Assembly (NCBI GenBank): GCA_013146195.2
Contig: CM028378.1
Span: forward strand, 44,083,099-44,147,098
DNA: 64,000 bases
Direction: 5' to 3'
DNA from: Codonopsis lanceolata
Lineage: Eukaryota > Streptophyta > Magnoliopsida > Asterales > Campanulaceae
The position numbers and the translations under genes were made by a program. Of the stretch, positions 46,800-57,389 are shown in pieces (the stretch's first letter is position 1; every line of letters begins with the position of its first letter). Below the pieces are notes generated by a model. The model searched no databases. It had not been told where the DNA came from and saw nothing but the letters and a program-made list of their open reading frames with translations.

Positions 46800-46802
46800 C
46801 TA
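46800..46802. repeat. CTA target duplication, right
   Basis: Matches 39008-39010. Confidence 0.85.
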
Positions 46803-48205
46803 GAAGACTTATGAAAAATAGAATGGATAAGCAATTTTCGGAAATTTATAATATGTTATCCAAAGTGAATATAAATATTCCTTTGCTTAATGTTATTAAA
46901 AATATTCCAGCCTATGCTAAGTTTTTCAAAGATCTTCACTCTAAGAAACACAAATTCGAAAATAATGAAAAAATTATTGTTTCTGAAAACGCAAGTGCAG
47001 TGTTACAACCCGAACTTCCCCCTAAATTGAAAGATCCTGGTAGTTTTAATATCCAAGTTTCATTGGGTAGTTCTAAAAAGATGAAGGCTATGTTAGAATT
47101 AGGAGCAAGTATTAATTTGATGCCTTTTGTAGTCTATAAACAATTAGGTTTGGGAGAACTAAAACCCACTACTATGTCTTTACAGCTAGCTGATCGTTCA
47201 GTTAAACATCCTTTAGGTATAGTTGAGGACATCCTAGTTCAAGTAGACAAATTAATTATTCCGGTTGATTTTGTGGTTATAGAGATGGAAAGGAAAATAT
47301 GCACACACAATGAAGTCCCTATCTTGTTAGGCAGACCATTTATGGCCACTGCCAACACAATGATAAATGTTAAAAATTGTAAACTCACAATGACAGTAAT
47401 GTGTGAAACTGTAGAAATCTCAGTTTTTGATGCAATGAATAGACCGAGTGACATGAATGCATGTTTCTCAATTGATGAAATTGAAAAACTGACAACCCAA
47501 TCCTTTGAAGAAAATTGTGAGGATGATGATTATAAGAAAGATGTGTATGTAAGCCATGATGATAGAACTTTCTCTCATATAAAATTCGATATTGAAGAGT
47601 TAGAAAGAGAACTTCGAGAGACTGATGAGAGAAAAGAGAGAGAAAGATTAGAAGCTCTTAAGAATGAAAACAAAATAGAAGAGTCTGAATCAGAAAATAA
47701 TCCTGATAAAATAGAAATAGAGGAAGATGAAAATAATAAAGAAGAAGATGTGGAAATTCTAAAATCTATTTTTGAAGAAAGAGAAGAAAACATTAAGGAG
47801 GAAAATAAGGAGGAAACGATTAAACCTGAAAATCCTGAATTTATTCCGTCTATTAAATCTCATCCTGAAGTAGAATTAAAGCCATTACCATCCCACTTAA
47901 AATATGCATTTTTAGGGGAAAGTAAAACTTTACATGTTATAATTGCTGCAGATTTAACAGAAGAACAAGAAGCAAACCTATTAAAAGTTCTATGGACACA
48001 TAGAGAAGCTATAGGTTGGTCCTTAGTAGATTTAAAAGGCATTAGTCCCTTTATGTGTATGCACAAAATTCATTTAGAAGAAGGTAGTAGACCTTCTAGA
48101 GAAAGACAAAGAAAACTTAACCCTCACATGGAAGAGGGAGTGAGAAAAGAAGTTCTTAAGCTTCTTGATGCGGGTATAATTTACCCGATATATGATAGTA
48201 AATGA
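46803..48205 (+). pseudogene. Athila-like protease and start of reverse transcriptase
   Basis: This is the continuation of gag-pol after the CACTA element. The region KQFSEIYNMLSKVNINIPLL leads into an aspartic protease domain (about 47090-47450) with LGASINLMPFVVYKQLGLG, LADRSVKHPLGIVEDILVQV and a VPILLGRPFMATANTMI block. The active-site residue normally Asp in DLGAS reads Glu (ELGAS), so the protease would be inactive. A long acidic linker follows (EERERLEALKNE and similar, about 47560-47830), then the RT start (RRKLNPHMEEGV, KLLDAGIIYPI). The frame stops at TGA 48203, where a conserved Trp is expected. Confidence 0.85.
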
Positions 48206-49047
48206 GTTAGTCCAGTCCAAATAGTTCCTAAGAAATCAGGAATTACAGTTGTTAAAAATGATAAAGATGAGTTAGTTCCCACACGAACTATCACTGGTTA
48301 TAGAATGTGCATAGATTTGAGGAAATTAAATGCGGCAACTAGGAAAGACCACTTTCCCTTGCCCCTTGCCATTTATTGATCAAATCCTTGAAAGACTAGC
48401 TGGTCATGAATATTATTGTTTTCTTGACGGTTTCTCTGGCTACAACCAAATCCCAGTAGCACCCGAAGACCAAGAGAAACCCATTTTTACATTTCCCTTT
48501 GGTACCTTTGCATTTAGGAGAATGCTCTTTGGACTTTGTAATGCCCTAGCTACTTTTCAAAGATGCATGATTTCTATATTTTCAGATCTAGTGGAAAGAT
48601 GTGTTGAAGTATTCATGGATGATTTTTCAGTATTTGGGAATTCTTTTGACCATTGCCTAGAAAATCTTACATCAGTTTTGAAAAGGTGTTGTGAAACTAA
48701 TTTGACCCTAAGTTGGGAGAAAAGCCACTTCATAGTTAAACATGGAATTGTCTTAGGTCATGTTGTGTCTAACAAAGGAATTGAAGTCGATAAAGCAAAA
48801 ATTGAAGTTATATCACAACTTCCTCCCCCAATTTCTGTCAAAGGTGTTAGAAGTTTTCTAGGACATGCAGGTTTTTATAGAAGATTTATAAAAGATTTTT
48901 CAAAAATCTGTAAACATTTATGTAATTTGTTGGCAAAAGATACCGAATTCATTTTTGATCAAGAATGCTTAAATACATTTAATTTACTAAAAGAACGATT
49001 AACATCAGCCCCAATTTTAACCGGCCCCGATTGGTCTCTCCCTTTCG
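48206..49047 (+). pseudogene. Athila-like reverse transcriptase
   Basis: RT copies element RNA to DNA. After the TGA the same frame holds VSPVQIVPKKSG and IDLRKLNAATRKDHF. A small duplication of CCTTGC near 48350 shifts the frame. From 48330 it reads PFIDQILERLAGHEYYCFLD, FSGYNQIPVAPEDQEK, FAFRRMLFGLCNALATFQRC and the catalytic VFMDDFSVFG, then the thumb and connection (KHGIVLGHVVSNKGIEV, GVRSFLGHAGFYRRFIKDFS). It is cut at the start of the RNase H link (DWSLPFA) by a second CACTA end at 49048. RNase H and integrase are not seen. Confidence 0.9.
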
Positions 49048-49262
49048 CACTACAACAAAAAAAGCCTTTAACAATGTTTTTAAAACGTTGTAATAGAGAT
49101 TTTACAACGTTTTGTAAAACGTTGTGTTAGGCAACGTTGTAATAGGCCCCCCTTTTTTACAACGTTTTTTAAACGTTGTAAAAAGTCTATTACAATGTTT
49201 TTTAAACGTTGTAATAGACTTTTTGCAATGTTTAAAAAAAGTTGTGAAAGACTTTTAACAAC
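49048..49262. mobile_element. Left end of a second CACTA element
   Basis: CACTACAACAAAAAAAG begins at 49048, right after TCG (49045-49047), which would be the target triplet. The next 200 bp consist of inverted and direct copies of AACGTTTTTTAAACGTTG, a palindrome-rich subterminal region. The element runs into the N gap. No matching right end was found after the gap. Confidence 0.7.
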
Positions 49263-49362
49263 NNNNNNNNNNNNNNNNNNNNNNNNNNNNNNNNNNNNNN
49301 NNNNNNNNNNNNNNNNNNNNNNNNNNNNNNNNNNNNNNNNNNNNNNNNNNNNNNNNNNNNNN
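49263..49362. other. Assembly gap (100 N)
   Basis: Exactly 100 Ns, a usual placeholder for a gap of unknown size. Sequence on its two sides need not be adjacent in the genome. Confidence 0.95.
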
Positions 49363-49929
49363 CCAGGCGGTGGCCTCTGCTTTAGTTCTGGGCAACGTAC
49401 TTTAAATCTCTTTAAGGTGTGATCTATTTCAATATTTAACAGTAATAGTAGAATATGAAAAACAATACTCTCTTTCAGTGCTTTAAATAGAGTGCAATTG
49501 TAGTCTTATCCCACAAGAATATTCGTGGTAACCTGGCATTTGATAGGGTCGAATAATTCTTGCGGGAAAGTCCTCTCGCGATTCTCCTACAATATAATCG
49601 TTGTATAATATGCTTACTACTATTGAAACTCACAACGTTTTTCTAACTCAACTTTATTTTACCGATCCCTAACTCAACGCTTTATTAAAATCTATAATAC
49701 AATACAACTCATAGTTGCACATGTGCAATTGACAAAAGCTATTTAGGGTCGAATTGATTCCTTTATCGAGATCCCGCGGTAATTATCACTCCCCGAGTTC
49801 ATGTGTGTCACGGCGGTTGAGCAACTACCTCCTCTTTCTCTCAAACTCCCCACTATTCACGATTGGTGGCCGCTTAATCCTTCCTCCACCAAATCCACGT
49901 CCCTTTTTTTTATATTTTAATTAATTAAT
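49363..49929. other. Unassigned stretch after the gap
   Basis: No gene or transposon end is recognised. Confidence 0.4.
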
Positions 49930-50235
49930 CAATTTTATGCAAAAATAATTCTAAGTTTTGTAATTTGAAATATTTGTCTTTTTTCTTTTTAACTATTATC
50001 GTAATTAACTTAATCAATTTATTTTTGAAACTGAATCCCAATTTAATTTATGTCTAAGTTTTGAATATTTCTATTTTAATTTTTTTTCTTTTAATTGTTA
50101 TCTTAATTAACTTAATCAATTTAATTTATTTCCACCCGCAATTCGTCAGACAAAATAATTTTTAAAAATTCGTAAGTTTTGTAATTTGAAATATTTGTTT
50201 TTTTCTTTTAACTCGTTATCATAATTAATTTAGAC
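49930..50235. repeat. Three diverged tandem units, about 110 bp each
   Basis: Each has TAAGTTTTG...AATATTTG..TTTTCTTTT followed by TTATC.TAATTAACTTAATCAA. Copies start near 49952, 50054 and 50172. Confidence 0.6.
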
Positions 50236-51380
50236 AAATTATAAGTACATATTAATTCATTTTCACATTATCTATTTTATTTATTAATAAATTTACAACC
50301 GACGCCATGCCAATAGAACGAATAAGATTACTAGTAACTTAATTAAAATTCAACCCACTTGAATGAAAAGTGGCGCATAATTTCCCCACTCTAATTTTTG
50401 GCCAAGTCACTTACACAATACTACGGCCATGTCATTTACACTACTACTTTCAAGAAGAAAAACAAACTCACCGATCGTATCTTTCTCATCACGCATTACA
50501 CCAAAGATTTCTTCCAAGCCCTCTCTTGAATCTTTTGCATCAACAAGGTAAGTCCGAAGATTTTAATCTAAATCGCATAAAAAATGCGCATCGATGTATC
50601 TCTCTGTTTTCTTCCCTTTCTTGCGATTTTGTAGGAAGAATTTTGGGTTTTGTATCCGTGATTAGGGCTTCTTTGGTCCTCTTGAAGTTGTTACATCACC
50701 GATAATCGTTCATCCAGTAAGAATTCTCTATTTCCTTATGTAATTTGTTCCCTAGACCATTTGCATTTGTCTCCCCAGCTTGTTAGTGCACAAGTTGGCA
50801 TGCTTATTGATTTGTCTTGCAACTAAATACTTTATCTCGCGAATGTGTGATTTCATTTTTGAAATTGATTTTGGTACCATCATGATTATGCTGGGAAAAT
50901 CATATGCGTAGGCACCTTAGAAGGGTATTTAATGTCGTAAGCGTTAACTGCTGTTTGTCAAAAAGTCTGTGAGAATTATATAATGCCATATCCATAGCAA
51001 ATAATGCAAACTCGGTTGTGAACTCGCGAACGCTGCGAATTTGGGAAATGATGAAGGGCTTATATAGGCCACTAGTGATAAGCTAGTGTAACCAAGCCTT
51101 TGATACTCAACCTTGAACTGGAAAACCCCATAAACATCGGGCACCTTAAATGAAGTGTGGTACCGACCCTTCCGATCGCTTGACAAGGTTTTTAGCACGT
51201 AGGGGCTCATCATGTAAAATTGAACTCGAAATTATGTGGGATTTCCACTCCATTTTAGTATGCCCATCAAGATCGTAAGAGATGGAGAATGGTCTCGGAC
51301 ATGCGCAAATATGTGAACAAGGACAACAAGATCTAGAGCAAAGATATTCTAGTTGATTCGAGTCAAAGGACGTTGCTCCC
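50236..51380. other. Non-coding stretch with a 5'-UTR-like intron
   Basis: Around 50460-50690 the DNA is C+T-rich. It holds a donor-like AACAAGGTAAGT (about 50548) and an acceptor-like GATTTTGTAG (about 50635), like the leader and first intron of a plant gene. No coding exon could be tied to it. Confidence 0.3.
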
Positions 51381-52310
51381 GCTGTCGTTACGCCTTGGTT
51401 TTATTCATCCGACACCCAATACACTCTTTGCCAGTGCCCGATGCAGACCACCTTTAGCTTCTTCAAACACATTCTCGATATCCAAGAGCATCTCATAGTG
51501 CTTGAAACACTGCAGATCTCTATAAGATTGAGCCACCGCTTGGCATCACACCGAAAATTGTTGCCAAGCTTCAAAATTCTAGGAGAATGGAAAATGCGCG
51601 ATAGGCGGCGGCGGCCGTCCAAAGTATCAGTATCAGATCTTGAGACAACTTTATCAAATCAATGATAAAGACCATCTTCTTAGAAGCAATTTGAATGATG
51701 GAAACCTTGTTGTCCTTGCCGCCCTTCTCATAATTAGGCTTCCATTCACAATCAAGGCCCACAACTTTGCATCCTTTGATATGGCATGTTGCATCATTCA
51801 ACCGGTTGGCTTCATCAACCCAAATGATGTCATCTATAGCCAATTCATCGAGATGCGTATACCGATTTGGTAAAATGCTAGCTTTTTCTTTGACATTCGC
51901 GAAACCTTTGAGAGAATACCTATCACAAAGTTCATCCACTTTCTCAGATAGCCGCCTTCCATCGCCAAATAAACCAAATATTCAAGAAGTTGCTTATCGA
52001 CTCGCCCTCGACTCGCAACGCCCCAAAGAACCTTTTTCAAGCTTCTTGAGTGACCTTTCTTTACCCGTATGGTACACGTCCGAAATTCGCTCGAGATGAT
52101 TCTCGCTTGATCATGGCATAAGCATGTTTCAAAGAATGCCTGTTGATGTATTCCCTGACTAGTACACAAACCATTGGCTTTCCCATATACATCGCCCACT
52201 TTTCTCTGCCGGTATTGTTTGTTGTCCATCATTTCAAGAAGAAACGACTCTCCGATTCGCGAATAGAGAAGCGTTCTAAGAGGGTTACCGCCATCATGTA
52301 TGACCGGCAT
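51380..52310 (-). pseudogene. MUT-7-like 3'-5' exonuclease fragment
   Basis: On the minus strand the pieces match plant homologs of exonuclease MUT-7, a DEDD-type 3'-5' exonuclease. In order: LLEYLVYLAMEGGY (about 51990), then MDELCDRYSLKGFANVKEKA, IDDIIWVDEANRL and the exonuclease start CKVVGLDCEWKPNYEKG, with the D-x-E metal ligands in LDCEW, and NKVSIIQIASKK (51571-51939). Then, in another frame, SPRILKLGNNFRCDAK with the second Asp block (51401-51622). Frameshifts near 51940, 51620 and 51600 and a lost C-terminus make it a pseudogene. The small-indel pattern could partly be sequencing error near the gap. Possible upstream exons lie at 52400-52540 and 52680-52890 on the same strand but are not proven. 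Confidence 0.75.
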
Positions 52311-52905
52311 TGTATCAATCTAAAATGTAGCGCTAACAAATTGTTTTGCGGTAGCAAAACCGATCATTTTTCACATCGTGTTACTCAAAAGTTTTCAATG
52401 TTTATTAGTCCAATGTCAAAAACTTCGAGAATCTTAATAAGAACCTTCTCATCGTGGTTTATTTTACCACCAAGCAGCTTATAAATAAGTGGGTAGCAAG
52501 GATTTTGCTTTTCAAGAAGTCTTCCTGGGTGGTTCCTGCTTTAAAAAACGAAGAAGATATAATCAAATGACTTAAGCCTTCACAAGATGATTCAAATATA
52601 GGCAATACATAGAGACAGAGAGCAACAAAAGTAGCTGGTCCAGTCTAGGTGTATTATATAGGACTTGATGGACTTGTTGCTAAAGAGCAACAAATTTTGC
52701 GCTTGCCTTGCATGTGCCATGAACATAACATTCTTTTAAAAGGTATAAAAACACAACCTGAGAAACGTTGGTCGATCGAATAAGCATGGCGGGAGATAGC
52801 CCATCCTTGGTGACTCGTGTCCTTATTTTGTAGCTCACAAGCTTGTCCATCCATGCCCATGGTTTAAACAGAGGAGATCCTAGCTGCAATCGATTCTCTC
52901 TGCTT
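52311..52905 (-). other. Possible upstream part of the MUT-7-like fragment
   Basis: Minus-strand frames at 52680-52889 (MLIRSTNVSQVVFLYLLKEC) and about 52400-52500 (CYPLIYKLLGGKINHDEKVL) look protein-like and lie where N-terminal exons would be. I cannot confirm that they belong to the exonuclease. Confidence 0.35.
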
Positions 52906-52906
52906 C

Positions 52907-53385
52907 GCTAGCACACACACAAACCCAAATGTGCGTGAAATGTGATTATTTCAATGAAGTTTGTATGCAAAATTTCCTGATTATATTAAGGATTTTTCGG
53001 CCGAAGACAACAATATGCGTTATGTTTGTATTATAGAATGGGGTTGAGATTAGTTACAAGACCACATGGAAAACCCTTCCAAAATAGGTTGGATGGCCCG
53101 CTCGATCCTTTTGCCAAAACCAGCAGCAACCTTTGTTGCTTTCTTCCTATTTCTTCCATCTGTTTAAACCCTTTCTCTCTCTCACACTGCTAGCACACAC
53201 ACAAACCCAAATGTGCGTGAAATGTGATTATTTCAATGAAGTTTGTATGCAAAATTTCTGATTATATTAAGGATTTTTCTCGAAGACAACAATATGTGTT
53301 ATGTTTGTATTATAGAATGGGGTTGAGATTAGTTACAAGAGCACATGGAAAACCCTTAGCCAAAATAGGTTGGATGACCCGTGAG
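52907..53385. repeat. Direct duplication, about 190 bp, period 282
   Basis: The block starting GCTAGCACACACACAAACCC at 52907 recurs at 53189. Both copies run through TTTCAATGAAGTTTGTATGC and GAATGGGGTTGAGATTAG to AAAATAGGTTGGATG. The copies differ mainly by short indels (for example CC/C and GGCCG/C). Confidence 0.85.
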
Positions 53386-54462
53386 TTATCGGACCAAGTA
53401 AATAAGAAACAAGTTGTAGTCTGCCCCGATGAAACTTTTGTTTGTTTCAAATTCCATACTGAAGTTAGCTATGCTATGCTTTTAAGTGATGAAAACAATG
53501 GGCTGTGTCACTCTTGCAGGTGACATCACCATATGGAAATACCCTTCATAATAAAGAGAATGTGACAAAGGATTGGGAGTCAGTTGCGAGGAAAGAAAAG
53601 ATTGAGGTGAGAAATTTCTGTGTATAGTTTTGTTTTATGTTTTCGCTAAACCACTTAACATATTTGTACATACCGATTTCAGAACATAAATAATCTTTTT
53701 CTGCTTTCAAATTACGATTCATACTGCATTTCGTTTGGGCCAGTTGCTTGTTTACATTTTTCATAAAAGCGCAAACTGTTTACGGACATTCATATAAAGC
53801 GCATTAAAATTTACGTGCTTTTATACTCTGATTCATTCAATCATAAGCTTGATGACTGGGTTCAAAGATAAATCATTTGATCCTAACGGGAGAATGGTGG
53901 AGGCTAGTGACTCCAATGTTTCTGGTACAAGATTGATGACTGGGTTCGTGTTTCCATTCTATTATGGTATCAGCATTTCATTCTAGAAAGACTTAAATGG
54001 CATGCTCTTTGGATTCGGTTCATTGTAATAGTTAATCCATTAATATTTGATGCATATATAATCTTTGGTTAAGGGAACTTGAAACGCTTTAGGGAAAATA
54101 GAAAGAAAGGGAAAAATTGAAAATCATCTTGAGATACTAAAAGAAGTTAAGTGAGCTGCTGAAGGTGCTTTTATACAAACATCGAGTGTGTTGTATGTTG
54201 CATTCAATGTTCAAGGGCTCCTTAACTAGCCATCACATAGATCGACAAGTGTAAAATTGACATATGGCAAGACTCGAATTCTTCATGTGCGGCTAGGCTG
54301 GGTTCTTCTTACATTTGGACCTCAAGTTTGCGAGCATATGGTTCATTTACCTTTTGCTTGTTATACATACTCGGTGGACTATCTAGCAACTTGACCGGCT
54401 TTCTTCACACGCCTGATCCAACCTGTTTGGGCAGCGCATCTTTTCGCTTATTGTTTTCCTCA

Positions 54463-54463
<1 letters not shown>
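53386..54463. other. Unassigned stretch
   Basis: An open frame at 53314-53520 (ending HGKPLAKIGWMTRELSDQVN and on to LSDENNGLCH) matches no family I know. The rest is non-coding. Confidence 0.3.

Positions 54464-54547
<84 letters not shown>
54464..54547. repeat. (TA)n microsatellite
   Basis: About 42 TA units. Confidence 0.95.
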
Positions 54548-54548
<1 letters not shown>

Positions 54549-55390
54549 CGTAGTTTGTGCAACTTAGCTCGTCCTCTTACATGAAACGTGTGCAGGTCAT
54601 CTTCGTAGTGAATCAATGTACTATTTCTAGCTTTGTTGTCTTTCTTTGTAACATTGATGTTTGGTCGCTGGTGAACAACTCTTATGCATAAGGGACCGTT
54701 CGCCATCATTGGAGCTTGGCTCATCCATCGCATACCAAAACAGGGATGTATTAGGAGGGAAAGATGGTTTTGAAAGCATGTTTCGAAGGCAATTGCCGCT
54801 ATCAAGCCTGGCTTTGTCATAAGCAATTTTGGTCCAATTGATGACGGTTAGTGAAGTAAAAATGCATCAACTTTTTGGGTTTGAAAAATGATTTGCTGAT
54901 TGAAATGGTGTTGTAGGACACATATTGGAGCGGCATTTCTTGGTACAATGTATGGGTTGCTTACATGCCCCACCCCGCAAATGGACGCATTGAATTACAC
55001 TGGTGAGAAGATACGCCGTCCTTGTTAATCGCTTGCCTTCTTTGCCATCTTCATTACGGTTTTGGGGTCTTTACTTTTCATTGTTGAACCTCCACTAGGT
55101 GCGGACATCGTATTTGATTACTTAAGAGATTTTGACATTGATCTTTGGACAGAGAAGTTTAAAGCTGGGAGCCCCTAGTCTTACCATTCTTACCGAAATC
55201 AGTCAAAATGTTATGAGCTTGATGGAGTAAATGATGCTCACAGTATCTTGAAACCGAAGGGCCATGGACATAGTTGGAATCGGTGATGAAGAGCGAGGTT
55301 AGCCTTTTCGATTTCCTATAATCGACCGTGTTATACACGGATTTTTCAGACGCAATTTTTAGTACAGGCGCTTCATGATGCCAAGGGTGG
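54548..55390. other. Unassigned stretch with coding-like segments
   Basis: Two short plus-strand segments look protein-like. One, about 54917-55004, reads DTYWSGISWYNVWVAYMPHP in a frame of some 29 codons. The other, about 55097-55178, reads ADIVFDYLRDFDIDLWTEKF. They are in different frames, separated by intron-like DNA. I cannot name the family. Confidence 0.3.
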
Positions 55391-55460
55391 TGGTGCCGCT
55401 CCACCACTAAATATGGTGGTTGTTGGTGGTGGTGGTGGAGGTGGAGGAGGAGGTGGTGGG
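55387..55460. repeat. GGT/GGA-rich trinucleotide tract
   Basis: The purine-rich GGTGGTGGTGGAGG run encodes a poly-proline stretch on the minus strand. It is probably a simple repeat. Confidence 0.7.
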
Positions 55461-55975
55461 TCTTTGGGAAATGGGCATTTTGAGAACGGGGTGACTGCGG
55501 AATGGCGATACCAACAGATCGACACGCCCACGATGTGACACGATGACAAAAATCGGTCTCTCCCTCTCCCTCTCCCTCTATCTCGTGTGAGTGGCTCTTT
55601 TCTTTTCCAAATTGCGAAGATCGCCTTCTTTTGGTGTGTAATTTGATTCATGTTGTTTGTGTGAATATGGGATATTTATAACTTGATGGCCCTTCATTAT
55701 TCTTGATTACAAGTGAGTCAATACTTAATTTGTTAATTGGTCTAATTGAAATTTAGGGTATATTTGGTATTGAGATTGTACCCCTCTTAGTTTAGTTCCA
55801 AGGGTCCTAATAGAGGTTAAGGTAGTTGAGCAAAGCAAATCATTGCAGCATCATCCGAAAGAACCTTGCAATTTGAATCCTAAGTAGGGCACTCTATTCT
55901 TTTTTTTGACGAACCTGTCTTTTTAATTATAACCAAATTTATCATGAGAAATTGCTTGATCAAGTTGCAACCTGA

Positions 55976-57225
55976 TTAGTTTATGATGCCAACATTACTT
56001 TTATTCGACGTGGATATTATGGCGGTCATGTTGATGTCTATAAGCCCTATGGTGAGAATCTCTATTATTATGATGTGAACTCTTTATATCCTTTTATTAT
56101 GAAATCATATCCGATGCCTTGTGGGACCCCAGTCTGGAAGAATAATTTGCAGAGCGAAGGACTGGATAGCTTGTTTGGATTTATTGAGGCCTATGTAGTA
56201 TGTCCTAAAAATATCTCACGTCCATTCTTGCCATATAAGGATAGTTTACGGGACTTTAATGTTTCCAACACGAAATTCATTGGAGTCTATTATAGCGAGG
56301 AGTTGAAGTTCTTGCGTGATTTGGGGTACCGGGTTATTCCTCTTAGGGGTTACTTGTTTGAAAAGAGATAACCCATTCAAAAGCTTTATCTCGAACCTCT
56401 ATGAAAGCAGACTCGAAGCCAAGAAAGCAGGTGATGATGCCATGACTTATATTTATAAGATTCTAATGAACTCCCTTTATGGTCGATTTGGTATGAATCC
56501 CGAGAGTACAGTAACTGATATCTGCAACCAAAAGCAATATGATAAATTGATGATGAAGGATAATTTTCAATCAGCATCTAAGCTTACTGATCATTACTAT
56601 ATTGTCAATTCCCTTACCAATACTAGCTTTACGGACGACGATAGCTGGAAAGCTCCTAAGATGTCGGTTCATTTGGCAATGCTATCACAAAGATGTGCTC
56701 AGATCTATATGTATCCGTCGTTTCAAGGCGGATTGTTACTATCTGGATATCGACTCCATAATTCTCGGAAGTCCTCTTTCGGACGATATCATCTCTTCAA
56801 TTGAATTGGGTTTGTTTAAACTAGAATGCAATGTCAAGAAAGGAATATTCTTAGCACCCAAGAGCTATATGTTAGAAGTCGAAGACGATAGAGAGATTAT
56901 AAGACACAAAGGTCCAGCTAAAGAATTAGTAACATCTGATTGGTTTAAACAACAATATGCGGATATCTCTCTCACACATCAGCTACCCCTTACAGCTAAT
57001 TTCAGAATAGATTGGAAAACCCTAATGATTGGAAGAAAAGATATTCTATACAAACTAGCTCTACCTAAGAGTACGAAACGAGAGAATGTCTATGATGAAA
57101 ATAATTTCTGGATAGACACAAGACCCATAGATATTATAGACATAGGAAGTAGAGATGCTACTACTATTTTAAAATATGAACTATTGAAGAGAAATGATGA
57201 AGAAGACAAGAAGGTCGGGTCGTAA
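55976..57225 (+). pseudogene. dpo: Family-B DNA polymerase of the mitochondrial linear-plasmid type, 5'-truncated
   Basis: These protein-primed polymerases replicate linear plasmids in plant and fungal mitochondria. The frame opens at 55976 with IRRGYYGGHVDVYKPYGE, then motif A (YYYDVNSLYPFIMKSYPMP). After a frameshift near 56365 it reads DAMTYIYKILMNSLYGRFG, the motif B region. After a second shift near 56720 it has motif C as YYLDIDSIILG, with both catalytic Asp kept but Thr of DTDS changed to Ile. FLAPKSYMLEVEDDREI, GPAKELVTSDWF and TANFRIDWKTLM follow. The 3'-5' exonuclease and terminal-protein halves are missing. A Lys-rich repetitive tail follows. It lies between unassigned DNA and a nuclear gypsy element, so it is best read as plasmid DNA transferred to the nucleus. 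Confidence 0.85.
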
Positions 57226-57388
57226 GACCACAACTCTTCAACCTACTCTCTACAATACCAAGGAAGAGTCTAAGAAGGCTAAGGCTAAGAAGGCTAAGGC
57301 TAAGAAGGATGAGTCTAAGAATGCGGAGTCTAAGAAGGAAGAGTCTAAGAATGCGGAGTCTAGGATGGGTGAGTTGCAACAGACATGG
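57226..57388 (+). repeat. Lys/Glu-rich repetitive tail of the polymerase fragment
   Basis: In the +2 frame from 57194 the DNA encodes short repeats around KKAKAKKDESKNAESKKEES, made of 12- to 18-base units such as AAGAAGGCTAAGGCT. It runs up to the join with the gypsy element near 57388. It may be the real C-terminus in a shifted frame or an expanded simple repeat. Confidence 0.6.
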
Positions 57389-57389
57389 G

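Noticed and set aside
54383..54826. 147-codon minus-strand frame
   Set aside because: Its core is the (TA)n microsatellite at 54464-54547 and the rest matches nothing.
55373..55651. Poly-proline protein on the minus strand
   Set aside because: It comes from a GGT/GGA simple repeat, with no other gene feature.
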